Source: Metabacillus flavus (lineage in GTDB: Bacteria; Bacillota; Bacilli; Bacillales; Bacillaceae). Taken from it: a stretch of 64,000 nt of DNA. Location of the stretch: the NCBI RefSeq assembly GCF_018283675.1, contig NZ_JAGVRK010000001.1, positions 2,728,001 to 2,792,000 on the forward strand, read 5' to 3'. The stretch's first letter is position 1. Every line of letters starts with the position of its first letter. The notes beneath the pieces are model-generated. The model saw only the letters and a list, made by a program, of their open reading frames with translations, had not been told where the DNA came from and ran no database searches. Of this stretch, positions 1-8,460 are shown piece by piece. Made by a program: the position numbers and the translations under genes.

Positions 1-97
1 TTATACGCAGGACCGGCGGTACACCTACAGAGAGGTGAATGTCGGATGCCTGCCGCTCATATGCAGTTGTTAAAATTGCATCGATTTGATTTTTCAT
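1..97 (-). CDS. pilT: PilT twitching-motility ATPase, N-terminal fragment (runs off the left edge)
   Basis: The first 32 codons are present and read MKNQIDAILTTAYE followed by the PilT signature ASDIHLSVGVPPVLRI. PilT is the hexameric ATPase that depolymerises type IV pili at the inner face of the membrane. The ATG is preceded by an AGGTGAA ribosome binding site, and it begins 15 bases after the stop of pilB, so the two are co-transcribed. The Walker motifs lie outside the window, so catalytic competence cannot be judged. Confidence 0.88.
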   Translation of the reverse strand, partial: MKNQIDAILTTAYERQASDIHLSVGVPPVLRI

Positions 98-112
98 GGC
101 CGTATTCACCTT

Positions 113-1774
113 TTAATCCGGTATAGCTACTCGGAGAATTTCTTCTGTAGTCGTTAGTCCCTGCTTCACTTTCAGCAGACCGTCATCGATTAGAAAGATG
201 GTTTTATTTCTCACTGCCAGTTCGCGCAGGGCAGAGAATGACTCGTTATTGAGAATCATCCGCCTCATCTCGTCATCAATCATTAAGAGCTCATGAATCG
301 CTAACCGGCCCTTATAGCCTGTCATATTGCACATTCCGCAGCCTCTTCCTCTTATCGTTCTTTCAATTCGAAGCCCTCGTCGTGCAAAAATTTCCGCTTC
401 CCTTTTTGTGACCTGCTGTTCTTCCGCACAGTCACGGCAAACTCTTCTAACCAGCCGCTGCGACACTACTCCAGTTAAGGAAGAAGCAACTAAAAATGGC
501 TCTACTCCCATATCGATTAGCCTTGTAATCGAACCGAGTGAATCATTTGTATGAAGGGTGCTTAAAACAAGGTGGCCAGTCAGAGATGCTCTAACAGCAA
601 TTTCAGCGGTTTCTCTGTCCCGAATTTCTCCTACCATAATGATGTTCGGGTCCTGCCTCAGTATGGAACGAAGCCCTTTGGCAAAAGTCATTCCCACGTT
701 TGTGTTCACCTGTATCTGATTGATCCCTTCAAGCTGGTACTCTACTGGATCTTCAATCGTAATAATATTAACTTCCTCACTATTCAGCTTGTTTAGGGCG
801 GCATAAAGTGTTGAAGATTTCCCGGATCCGGTCGGACCTGTGATTAAAACAATCCCAGTTGGCTGTTCAATCAGCTTATTAAAGCGCTGTAGATTCAAGC
901 TATTAAATCCAAGCTTATTCAAATCATTCAGTGTACTCCCCAAATCAAGAATCCGCATAACAATTTTCTCACCATAAACGGTAGGCAAGGTAGAAACACG
1001 CAGATCCACCGGGCTCAGTTCTATAGTTGTCTTAATTCTTCCATCCTGGGGGACACGGTGCTCAGTTATATCAAGATTAGACATGATTTTTATTCTGGCT
1101 GTTAAGACACTTTGCATATGCTTCGGCAAAGTTCGTTCATTTTTCAGGACACCATCGACACGGTATCGGATCAGAATTTTTGTTTCCTGCGGATCAATAT
1201 GAATGTCACTTGCCTTTTGCTGCACAGCGCTCTGAAGAATCTGGTTGACCAGCCGGACAACAGGAGAATCTTCGCTGGTAATTGTTTCTTCTTCCACTCT
1301 TTCTTGAACCGTAATTTGATCCATAATATCGGTCACGCCATCATCCGTATCATAATACTTTGCTATTGTTTTGATGATATCGTCCTTTGACGCAATAGCT
1401 GTCTGCACTTGAAATCCCGTTGCAAGCCTCAAATCATCCACTGTGTAAAAATCCATAGGATCAGCCATTGCAACGAATAGCTTGTCCCCTTCCTTTTTCA
1501 AAGGAACAACAAGATTTCTCTTTGCCATTTCTTTCGGGACAATATTCATTAATTTTGGATCGAATGGATAACGGTAAAGACTGATATGCGGAATTCCAAG
1601 CTGAAATTCCAGAACTTCAATAAGCTGCTGCTCCGTTACAAATCCTTTTTCAACCAAAACATCCCCGAGCTTTTGGCCTTTCAGTTTGTCAGCTAATGCC
1701 TGGTTCAGCTGTTCATCTGTGAGAAGACTGGCCTCAACCAGAAGGTCACCCAGCCGTTTACGGGTTGTAGTCAT
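113..1774 (-). CDS. pilB: PilB/GspE-type type IV pilus assembly ATPase with MshEN domain
   Basis: This is a 553-residue AAA-type secretion ATPase that powers pilus extension from the cytoplasmic side of the membrane. The first ~60 residues carry two tandem MshEN-like motifs (RLGDLLVEASLLT and KLGDVLVEKGFVT spaced as in c-di-GMP-binding MshEN domains). The core follows, with Walker A GPTGSGKSS near residue 315, the Asp box, and Walker B around GEIRDRETAEIA. A zinc-binding tetracysteine pair (CRDC ... CGMC) is retained near the C terminus, as in true PilB/GspE. Length is typical for the family. An ATG with a GGGGGCG site starts it, 21 bases after the VanW-family gene. In motif I the usual Gly after LVE is replaced (LVEAS), so nucleotide binding by that half is uncertain. 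Confidence 0.93.
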   Translation of the reverse strand: MTTTRKRLGDLLVEASLLTDEQLNQALADKLKGQKLGDVLVEKGFVTEQQLIEVLEFQLGIPHISLYRYPFDPKLMNIVPKEMAKRNLVVPLKKEGDKLFVAMADPMDFYTVDDLRLATGFQVQTAIASKDDIIKTIAKYYDTDDGVTDIMDQITVQERVEEETITSEDSPVVRLVNQILQSAVQQKASDIHIDPQETKILIRYRVDGVLKNERTLPKHMQSVLTARIKIMSNLDITEHRVPQDGRIKTTIELSPVDLRVSTLPTVYGEKIVMRILDLGSTLNDLNKLGFNSLNLQRFNKLIEQPTGIVLITGPTGSGKSSTLYAALNKLNSEEVNIITIEDPVEYQLEGINQIQVNTNVGMTFAKGLRSILRQDPNIIMVGEIRDRETAEIAVRASLTGHLVLSTLHTNDSLGSITRLIDMGVEPFLVASSLTGVVSQRLVRRVCRDCAEEQQVTKREAEIFARRGLRIERTIRGRGCGMCNMTGYKGRLAIHELLMIDDEMRRMILNNESFSALRELAVRNKTIFLIDDGLLKVKQGLTTTEEILRVAIPD

Positions 1775-1795
1775 ATCATCATCGCCCCCGCTTTC

Positions 1796-3154
1796 TTATT
1801 TTTCAATAGGCTCTTGATTCTCTGCAGCGGCTGGCTCTTCTTTAGGATCAGATTGCCCGGATTCAGATTCTGACTCTGCTGGCTGCTGGGTTTTAGTCTC
1901 GGGTTCTTCCTGAACGGGCGGTTCCGAAGCAGGCTCTTCCTCTGCAGCAGGAGCTGGTTCAGGGTCAGCAGGAGCTGCAGGCAATCCTGTTTCAGGATTC
2001 AGCAAATCATTTATAACCGGCTCTACTGTTTCAATCGGCACATAATACCTTTTTTCAAGTATTTCATGTATAGGCGGATAAAAATCTTCAGCAATTTTTT
2101 CAATTCCCATAGAAAAGCCCTGACTATCCAAAACTCGTCTAGATACATTAATGAGGAGTCCGTCTGCACCGCTCCGCGTTTTTTTCTCTTCACCTACAGA
2201 AAGCGCGGGATTGTAGCGAATGATTTGTTTGAACGGAAAATACTCAGGCTCTGAGATCACCGGTTCATAAGCATATAATAGCGGTTTGCCGGTCACTTTC
2301 ACCGTCAGATTACCTTCATTAAGTTCAAATGTCAGAGAGTAATCGGTATGATTTGGGTTGAAAACTTTAAGATCCATCTCATTAGGAATTATTTTTGCTT
2401 CGAGGCCAGGAGAAGTATAGGACGGTACTGCTATTCCAGTATGTCTTTCTACAACGATAAAATTAGTGCCCAGTACGGACTGAAATACAGCAGATGCAAG
2501 CATCCCTAATGAACTCTGATCTGTAGCCTCAGGAAACTGTTTAAATAGTGACCACTGTGACTGTGCTTCTATTTTCACAGTCGGGTTCGACTGAACAAAT
2601 TTAAGAATTTCCGGGTCATCCGCTGGAACACTAAGACTTGCTTCGTGAATTACCCGCTCTTCTCCGGCTACATACTTTTCAAGATTGTAATTTTCGCCCT
2701 GTCCCAGATTGACAGCTGATTCAACAATCTGTTTTTTGACTGTATCCATATCGATTTGGCTCGCATCATTAGAGGCTAAATCGGCTAAAATCCGGTCAAC
2801 CAGCATGCTGTCCAGCGAGACTTCTAAAGGATTTGTCTGGCCGTTCACGGCTGAGCGGATACTCTCATCAACATTGAATTGAATCGCATTTTCAGGAAGG
2901 ATTTGTTCTTGCTGTAAAAAAGTCAGCTTTACGGGATTTTCATTTTTCCATTGCTTTATTGAGTCCTCTACTTTTTGTGCTGCTTTCTTTTGGGGCAGAC
3001 CTGAGATGTCTATGGAGGCTATTTTTGTGTTGGGTTCAAAACGGTCACCGTTACTGAGATAATCCCACACAGCTTCACCTGTGTAGGAAAACCCAGTCAA
3101 ATAGGCTGTACAAATCAGGAGGGCGAGGAATACTTTCAAGCCTGAGTTTCTCAC
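1796..3154 (-). CDS. VanW-family membrane-anchored protein of the pilus operon
   Basis: This 452-residue protein starts with GTG after AAGGAG. Residues 1-30 form a signal anchor. Residues ~40-110 resemble the peptidoglycan-binding-4 type domain often found before VanW (IASIDISGLPQKKAAQKVED, then an LTF...LPENAIQFNVD segment). Residues ~210-290 match the VanW core, including the VVERHTGIAVPSY and SPGLEAKI stretches that align with the family's ERH...PGxDA pattern. The last ~65 residues are a Pro/Glu/Ala/Ser tail without predicted fold, suited to crossing the wall. The VanW catalytic role is unknown; the extracytoplasmic position and wall-related domain suggest a part in letting the pilus through, or tethering it to, peptidoglycan. 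That role is inference. The gene lies between the PRC-barrel gene and pilB in one operon. Confidence 0.72.
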   Translation of the reverse strand: MRNSGLKVFLALLICTAYLTGFSYTGEAVWDYLSNGDRFEPNTKIASIDISGLPQKKAAQKVEDSIKQWKNENPVKLTFLQQEQILPENAIQFNVDESIRSAVNGQTNPLEVSLDSMLVDRILADLASNDASQIDMDTVKKQIVESAVNLGQGENYNLEKYVAGEERVIHEASLSVPADDPEILKFVQSNPTVKIEAQSQWSLFKQFPEATDQSSLGMLASAVFQSVLGTNFIVVERHTGIAVPSYTSPGLEAKIIPNEMDLKVFNPNHTDYSLTFELNEGNLTVKVTGKPLLYAYEPVISEPEYFPFKQIIRYNPALSVGEEKKTRSGADGLLINVSRRVLDSQGFSMGIEKIAEDFYPPIHEILEKRYYVPIETVEPVINDLLNPETGLPAAPADPEPAPAAEEEPASEPPVQEEPETKTQQPAESESESGQSDPKEEPAAAENQEPIEK

Positions 3155-3167
3155 CTAACATTACTCC

Positions 3168-3950
3168 TTACATTTCAACGTTCATGGATAGTTCTACAAT
3201 AATGCCAGGACCTTCTTCCTGTGCCTGACGAATGGATTCCTCAGACAGAAGGCTGTCCTTTTTGACAAGAATATGGCCTGATTTTGTATAAATATCTTTC
3301 ACAACCCGCTTACCTGCAAGCAGCTGCAGCTGTTTTTCTTTTATTTCATCCATTGGCTGAGAAACATATTTATTGGATTCCGGTGCCGGCGGAGCTGGTT
3401 TTGATACAGTCACAGGGATAGATGCCTGAATAATTTCCTCAATCTCTTCTTCTTGCATCATTAATTGTTCAGGAGACTCATAGTACTTAACATCCTCTTT
3501 AACAACCAGTATATCTTTTCCAAATGTCATGACATCCTCAGAATTGATGATGACCTGTTTATCTCTTTGTCCAATCTGAAGGCCGAGAATCGTGCCGTTA
3601 TCTTCATCCACATAAAATTCCTGAGCCTCTCCCAGCAACTGGCCTTTCCTGGTCATTACGCGAGTGTCATTTATTTTAATCCGCTTATTCACAAGCTGAT
3701 TAGCAATTGGAATTTCATTCAAGTCAATAATAGAGTTCTCAGATTCAATCGTTACCGCATATTCACCGATCCCGACTATTTTTTTAAACGGAATAGCTTT
3801 AACACTTACCTGCCACTCGGCATGCTCGACTGTTAGAAAATCAACCGTTCCTTTTTCCGGATTGATAACCAATGACTTTACCTCTCCCGCTTCCGTTCCT
3901 TCTGATATGCAAATAATAGGCAATCCTACAATTTCTATACTCTTCTTCAT
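3168..3950 (-). CDS. PRC-barrel domain protein of the pilus operon
   Basis: This 260-residue soluble protein has two PRC-barrel-like segments, at residues ~5-80 (GLPIICISEGTEAGEVKSL ... VEHAEW) and ~90-160 (KINDTRVMTRKGQLLGEAQ ... LGLQIG). PRC barrels are small beta domains that mediate protein contacts, for example in RimM and photosynthetic reaction centre H subunits. A Pro-rich linker (~190-205) leads to a C-terminal segment ending in a KSGHILVKKDSLLSEESI motif, which resembles an acetyl-CoA-like or wall-binding beta turn but which I cannot assign. There is no signal peptide, so it is probably cytoplasmic. It begins 29 bases after the acidic membrane protein and ends 13 bases before the VanW gene. 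A role as adaptor for the pilus base is inference from position only. Confidence 0.65.
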   Translation of the reverse strand: MKKSIEIVGLPIICISEGTEAGEVKSLVINPEKGTVDFLTVEHAEWQVSVKAIPFKKIVGIGEYAVTIESENSIIDLNEIPIANQLVNKRIKINDTRVMTRKGQLLGEAQEFYVDEDNGTILGLQIGQRDKQVIINSEDVMTFGKDILVVKEDVKYYESPEQLMMQEEEIEEIIQASIPVTVSKPAPPAPESNKYVSQPMDEIKEKQLQLLAGKRVVKDIYTKSGHILVKKDSLLSEESIRQAQEEGPGIIVELSMNVEM

Positions 3951-3979
3951 CGTTCACCACACCTAATAGATTAGTAGAT

Positions 3980-5389
3980 TTACTTTTTCTGTTTTGTCCA
4001 GGATAACTGTTCAGTCAAATATGGATAGCCTTGCAAATGTTCGACTGCTTCTCTGTATACATTGCTGAATTTATCCTCCTGGCTGGATTCTGCTAAATAA
4101 TTTAAATATAATTGCGCAAAAACGAAGTACTCGCGGATCCCTTTTGCCTGGATGAGCACATCATCCATTATGGCATTGAATTCATGTCCATGAGAAGTTT
4201 CTTTTAGCACAACAAGCTGGTTATAGAGTGCCTCAAATATGTCATCTGACATCCCTTTTTGCTTATACTCCAAGAAGTTACCATATAATTTTTCTGATTC
4301 TTCATCACCAGGATTAGGCATAAGGATTTCTTCTAGATTATCCTGAACTTCTTTTTCTTCTTCGGCATTCACGATTACCGGCTCCAGGATATCCAGGTCA
4401 ATATCATAATTCCGTGAATTTTCTTCCTTACTTAAATATTGTTCATTATCTGAATCTTCTTCAAACCAGGAATCAAATATTTTCCGCTCTTCCTCTGCAA
4501 TAGATGGATCGGGTGCTTCCTCATCCACATCAGAATCGGATTTATATGCGAGTTCCATATCATCTACCTCATGAGCCGCTGGCAGCTCAACAACGTCATT
4601 TTCCTTCATTTCAGAAATTTCATTCAAGAAATCCCAATTATCTAAAGTATTGGCTTCTTCTTCACTGTCTTCGTCTTCCAGTAAATCTTCTTCGTTCAGT
4701 TTTTCGAACCACTCGTTAATGTCTGCTGGTCCCTGGCCTTCATCAGAGTCATCAATTGCTTCTTCTAAAGATTCTTCTATAAGTATTTCTTTTTCAGAGG
4801 GAGTTTTTTCTAAAAACCAATCTAAATTCAAATTTTCCTCATCTTCATTACCTTTATCAGTATTCTCTTCAGCCTGTTCAGCCATCTCTTCCCTTGAAGT
4901 TATAGATTCTTCTATAGGACTCTCTTTTTCAGAGGGAGTTTCTTCTGAAAACCAATCTAAATCCAAATTTTCCTCATCTTCATTACCTTTAATATCAATC
5001 TCTTCGTTCTGTTCTGCCTTCTTTTCATTTACAGCTACAGATTCTTGCTCGGCTGTTACAAGTTGATTTTTCTCAACTGCCTTAAAATAAGACTCCTGCT
5101 CATAAATCTCATCTTCGTCATCAGGTCCATCCGCTAGAAGCAGATTTGAAGCCTTCTGATGAAGAAAATAAGCTGCCATACCGAGCAGCATTACCGTTAT
5201 TAAAATCGCTTGCCATATAGGCATTATTTGTGAAGCTCCTTTATACAGCATAGCGAGCAAAAAGGATACAGCGGTTATAACCCACTTGCCCTCTGATCGA
5301 AGCTGTATAGGTATCAGGAGAAAAACTGGAATCCAGATAAATAGGCCTGCCAGCAAATACAATATACTATTCCAATTATAAAAATCCAA
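3980..5389 (-). CDS. Acidic multi-spanning membrane protein with tandem 45-residue repeat; first gene of the pilus operon
   Basis: I do not recognise a family. The 469-residue protein starts with TTG behind GAGGTGAT. Three hydrophobic segments (about residues 9-27, 37-53 and 58-77) are followed by ~280 residues extremely rich in Glu and Asp. That region holds two near-identical 45-residue units containing GNEDEENL, LDWF and TPSEKE, then related DINEWFEKL and NTLDNWDFL motifs. The last ~110 residues look like a compact helical domain (NPGDEESEKLYGNFLEY ... LSWTKQKK). The Trp-Phe motifs in acidic linkers look like short binding peptides. The gene stands at the head of the leftward operon, divergent from the prepilins. 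A role as a scaffold in place of PilM/N/O-like parts is speculative. Confidence 0.6.
   Translation of the reverse strand: MDFYNWNSILYLLAGLFIWIPVFLLIPIQLRSEGKWVITAVSFLLAMLYKGASQIMPIWQAILITVMLLGMAAYFLHQKASNLLLADGPDDEDEIYEQESYFKAVEKNQLVTAEQESVAVNEKKAEQNEEIDIKGNEDEENLDLDWFSEETPSEKESPIEESITSREEMAEQAEENTDKGNEDEENLNLDWFLEKTPSEKEILIEESLEEAIDDSDEGQGPADINEWFEKLNEEDLLEDEDSEEEANTLDNWDFLNEISEMKENDVVELPAAHEVDDMELAYKSDSDVDEEAPDPSIAEEERKIFDSWFEEDSDNEQYLSKEENSRNYDIDLDILEPVIVNAEEEKEVQDNLEEILMPNPGDEESEKLYGNFLEYKQKGMSDDIFEALYNQLVVLKETSHGHEFNAIMDDVLIQAKGIREYFVFAQLYLNYLAESSQEDKFSNVYREAVEHLQGYPYLTEQLSWTKQKK
4770..5000 (-). repeat. Two tandem 135-bp repeats inside the acidic membrane protein gene
   Basis: The units begin at about 4770 and 4905 (both start with GATTCTTCTATA on the plus strand), so the period is 135 bp or 45 codons and the reading frame is kept. 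The bases are nearly identical over ~90 bp of each unit, including silent positions, which points to a recent duplication. The encoded motif is GNEDEENL(D/N)LDWF(S/L)E(E/K)TPSEKE. Confidence 0.85.
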
Positions 5390-5466
5390 TCGATCACCTC
5401 GGTCGAAAGTTTCATGCGGAAAGAACTACAAAAATCTAAAACCAGTAAAAAAATCCCTAAAAAAGA

Positions 5467-5526
5467 CATTATTCGACTATCACTTATTGTATAATAAGTT
5501 TATTGAATTTGAAAGAAGGGATTGGA
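5467..5526 (+). promoter_or_regulatory. Promoter and ribosome binding site region of the divergent prepilin genes
   Basis: A perfect TATAAT lies at 5490-5495 and is followed after 31 bases by the TTG start. No good -35 box stands at 16-18 bases (best CATTAT), so an activator may be needed. The ribosome binding site is AAGAAGGG at about 5513-5520. The 137-base gap also has to hold the promoter of the leftward pilus operon, which I could not locate convincingly; long A runs fill much of it. Confidence 0.4.
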
Positions 5527-6051
5527 TTGTTTGAAAGAATAATTTCTTCCGATGAAAAGGGATTTACCTTAATTGAGGTACTCATATCCATTTCCATTTT
5601 CAGCATTCTGACCATTGGAATGCTGCAATTTTTTAACCAGGCTATGGATTTCTCTAATAAAAATGAAGATAAGACACTGGGTATTTATGTTGCACGCAAC
5701 ATGATCAGTTATATGGAGCAGCAAAGCTTCAGCAGCATTGATAAATTTTATGTGAAAGAAAGCGGTTCAACATCCATTCAGTCATCAGCCTGTAATAATG
5801 ACAAATTAACCAGTGATGAAATGGTACTGAATCAAACTGAAAAAATTACGATTAATGGAGTAGAAACATCTAGATGCGCATTGAATTTTTCTCCAAAAAT
5901 AAATAACCGCCAGTTTTCAGTAACTGTTGAAGTAAAAAAACATACCGATAAAAATCTTCAAAGCTCCCTGATTCCAATGACCGTCAATGTTTCCTGGGAT
6001 CAAAGCAATACTCAGCTCGAGGGGTACATTGCCAATGAAAACAGCCGCTGA
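5527..6051 (+). CDS. Type IV prepilin (minor pilin, PilV/PilI-like)
   Basis: The TTG at 5527 is chosen because AAAGAAGGG stands 6 bases before it; an earlier in-frame TTG at 5503 has no ribosome binding site. The 174-residue product has a class III signal DEKG|FTLIEV, cleaved after Gly12, with Glu at +5, then a ~20-residue hydrophobic helix (LISISIFSILTIGMLQFF). The rest is a soluble pilin head with one Cys near position 92 and another near 117, which could pair. It would be processed by a prepilin peptidase not encoded in this window. It overlaps the next prepilin gene by 17 bases, which indicates coupling. Confidence 0.85.
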   Translation: MFERIISSDEKGFTLIEVLISISIFSILTIGMLQFFNQAMDFSNKNEDKTLGIYVARNMISYMEQQSFSSIDKFYVKESGSTSIQSSACNNDKLTSDEMVLNQTEKITINGVETSRCALNFSPKINNRQFSVTVEVKKHTDKNLQSSLIPMTVNVSWDQSNTQLEGYIANENSR

Positions 6052-6652
6052 CCTATGGAAGAATGAGCATGGCCTTTCTTTAATTGAACTTCTTGCTGTT
6101 TTAGCGGTTTCGGGTATTGTTTTAACCGTTTTTTATAACGTATTCATAATGGGCATTAAAACGTATGAAAAAACAGGAGTTGAAGTTCAGCTGAGGGATG
6201 AAGCGGATTATGTACTCTCAGACTTGCTGGATGTATTGGATCAATCAAGAATCGACAACGCTGAATTATGCTCTGCAGAACAGAAAGGAATCCCTTGTCT
6301 GCGTTTTACCCAGAACAAGGTTATTAAAAATAATAATGGTATTTTCCTTGAACAGAATAATTCTGAAACTATTACAACAACTTTTATTTTCGACAAGCAA
6401 GTTAAAAAGATCACAAACAATAACGGCAAGCTGGAGACTGTTTTTCTTACACAAGCACCCTATGAATTGATTTTGCCCAATAATCCATTGGATTCTGCAA
6501 ATATCATTTGTTTGGAACAGTCTGCGGATGAAACAAAATCTTGTAAATCAGGTCTTGTAGAAATGACGATTCAAATACAGGATGCCAATTTTTCGGCAGA
6601 CAAACATATTACGGTTAAACCAATGACACTTAAGAGTCAGTTCGGGTTCTAA
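6035..6652 (+). CDS. Type IV prepilin (minor pilin, PilW-like)
   Basis: The ATG at 6035 is inside the end of the previous prepilin gene, with GAGGGG about 10 bases upstream; longer in-frame readings would bury the signal peptide, so this start is preferred. The 205-residue product has the class III signal NEHG|LSLIEL with Glu at +5 and a hydrophobic N-terminal helix (LAVLAVSGIVLTVFYNVF). Four Cys residues in the head (two near the sequences ELCSAEQ and IPCLRF, two near IICLEQ and KSCKSG) suggest two disulfides. Order and size fit a PilW-like minor pilin of the tip-initiation complex. Confidence 0.82.
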   Translation: MKTAADLWKNEHGLSLIELLAVLAVSGIVLTVFYNVFIMGIKTYEKTGVEVQLRDEADYVLSDLLDVLDQSRIDNAELCSAEQKGIPCLRFTQNKVIKNNNGIFLEQNNSETITTTFIFDKQVKKITNNNGKLETVFLTQAPYELILPNNPLDSANIICLEQSADETKSCKSGLVEMTIQIQDANFSADKHITVKPMTLKSQFGF

Positions 6653-6669
6653 GCATGGAGGAGAAGAAA

Positions 6670-8421
6670 ATGTTAAATAACCAGAGAGGCCAGACCTTAC
6701 TGACCGTTATGCTTGTCTCCCTCATTTTCACTGTACTGGGAGTGACGATTGTGGCTGGTTCATTAGGAGGTACTAAACGGACAGAAATCCGGATTGATGA
6801 CATAGAACTTACAGCTGCGGCTAAAAAGACATTAAATGAAGTGATTGTACAATTCCGGAATAAAGTAACGGATCAATCTCAATTTAAATTGACAAGTGTG
6901 ACTAATATTGCAAGCATCAATACCAAGCTCAATACAGTAAAGACAGATTTATTGAAAATGACAGCTACTGACGGACAAGCTAATCCCCTTCAAATAACGG
7001 ATCTCTCAAAATCCTCTGAATATGGCATTGATATTGATAAATATTTAACAAGAGCATACGAATTCTCTTATACCGCTAAAGAAGGGTCTAGAAAAAAGAC
7101 GGTTACAAAAAGAATCTTTCTCTCTCCTACCCCTTCATTTCTAAATTATGCAGCCGGAACCGGTCCTAACGGAGAGATGTTTTTAAATGGTGCCTCCGAA
7201 TTCATCGGAAATATTTACACAAATAAATTATCTGCTAGTCAGGAGGCACAATATGTTGATGCTTCTTCAAAGGGAACCCCTAAAACAGCTTCCACTCGAT
7301 TTCCAAAGCTCGATGGAAAAGCAATTATTCGTACCAGTATTAACGGAAAAACCAATCTGACTAATTACTCACTATTAAGCAGCTATTTTGAAGAAGGCTC
7401 TAAAGCGGTTTTTCAACGGGATACAGAAGATTATATCCCTGTAAACTTTAAAAATACACTCGCGCAAGTTTTGAATGAAGTCGGTTCTGTCACAGCTTTT
7501 ACTGAGGGTGACTTTGAAACAGAAGATTCAATTACAAACGCAATATCTGCTTTAGTTAAACCGTGTAATACAAAATTACTGGAATGGCTCTTCCCGCCCT
7601 TGCTTTCTAATGTTACTTCAAATAATGGAATCTGTTCAAACACACTGAAAGTAATAGATGATCAGCTTGGTAATCTGGAAGATATCCATTCAATCAATAA
7701 GAATCTTTCCCAAAACATCATTTATACGGAATTCAATAAAACCGCATTAAATAAATTTAAAGTTCTAAAAAACCTTCAACCTCTTACGATTCAAAAAAGT
7801 TTTGAACTTGCAGACAAAAAATGGATGATTGTAAACGGGGACCTTGACATATTGGCCAGCACCAAAATTCCAATCAGATTATCTGGAAATATTTTTGTAA
7901 CCGGAAATTTAACGATAAAAGGAAACCAAACCGACGAATCCGGAAATTCAGAAACCATTGAGGATGATGATGTTCTTGTAGACTCGACAATATATGTACT
8001 AGGAAAAACTTCAATTTCAAATACAAATATTAAAGGAATACAAGGAAAACAGCTTGTTGTGATGTCTAATGGTGATTTGTCTGTATCACGAATCAATGAG
8101 TTTAAGGATCACGATCAGATTGAGCCGATTGATGCATTTTTATATACGGACGGAGCTGCTGAGCTGTATGGGGTTGGATCGATCTTTAAGATTAATGGCG
8201 GTATTTTTGCTGAAAATAAATTGACCATTAATGCAATCAGACAAAATTCAGTGAAGCGTGCTACGATTCTAACAGATTTTCAAAATTCTGATGTTCAGAA
8301 GGGCCAGACTTCGAGGTTTAAGGTTACCCATAATCCATCTGTATTAATCGATCAGCTGGATGCTCTCCCGCGCGTTGATAAATATCAGGTCATCATGGAT
8401 GATACGTTAATTAATCGTTAA
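6670..8421 (+). CDS. PilX-like pilus protein with long beta-rich passenger
   Basis: The ATG at 6670 is preferred over the one at 6655 because GGAGGAG (6657-6663) overlaps the earlier codon and sits correctly for the later one. The 583-residue product begins QRG-QTLLTVMLVSL, the PilX_N pattern: a prepilin-like Gly and hydrophobic helix but no Glu at +5. Residues ~380-560 contain repeating short beta strands (IVNGDLDIL, SGNIFVTGNLTIKG, TIYVLGKTSIS, QLVVMSNGDLSVS) like the right-handed beta-helix or bactofilin-like domain found in other large PilX-type proteins. It is the last gene of the rightward operon and ends at a strong terminator. Its large size suggests a tip or surface role rather than the fibre shaft. 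Confidence 0.72.
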   Translation: MLNNQRGQTLLTVMLVSLIFTVLGVTIVAGSLGGTKRTEIRIDDIELTAAAKKTLNEVIVQFRNKVTDQSQFKLTSVTNIASINTKLNTVKTDLLKMTATDGQANPLQITDLSKSSEYGIDIDKYLTRAYEFSYTAKEGSRKKTVTKRIFLSPTPSFLNYAAGTGPNGEMFLNGASEFIGNIYTNKLSASQEAQYVDASSKGTPKTASTRFPKLDGKAIIRTSINGKTNLTNYSLLSSYFEEGSKAVFQRDTEDYIPVNFKNTLAQVLNEVGSVTAFTEGDFETEDSITNAISALVKPCNTKLLEWLFPPLLSNVTSNNGICSNTLKVIDDQLGNLEDIHSINKNLSQNIIYTEFNKTALNKFKVLKNLQPLTIQKSFELADKKWMIVNGDLDILASTKIPIRLSGNIFVTGNLTIKGNQTDESGNSETIEDDDVLVDSTIYVLGKTSISNTNIKGIQGKQLVVMSNGDLSVSRINEFKDHDQIEPIDAFLYTDGAAELYGVGSIFKINGGIFAENKLTINAIRQNSVKRATILTDFQNSDVQKGQTSRFKVTHNPSVLIDQLDALPRVDKYQVIMDDTLINR

Positions 8422-8425
8422 ATAG

Positions 8426-8460
8426 AAAAGGCCTTTCCCTAGTGGAAAGGCCTTTTTTTT
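8426..8460. terminator. Shared bidirectional terminator between the PilX-like gene and the vWA gene
   Basis: A perfect 13-bp stem (AAAAGGCCTTTCC / GGAAAGGCCTTTT) with a 5-base loop is followed by eight T on the plus strand. On the minus strand it is preceded by the vWA stop codon and followed by TTTT, so it can serve both converging genes. Confidence 0.92.

Noticed and set aside
4650-5066. Ser-rich 138-codon plus-strand frame
   Set aside because: It is antisense to the acidic membrane protein; its Ser/Phe runs are reverse complements of Glu codons.
5467-5500. ComK box before the prepilins
   Set aside because: Only loose A and T runs are present, without the paired AAAA-N5-TTTT spacing.
5503-5526. 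Earlier TTG start for the first prepilin
   Set aside because: No ribosome binding site precedes it, whereas AAGAAGGG fits the TTG at 5527.
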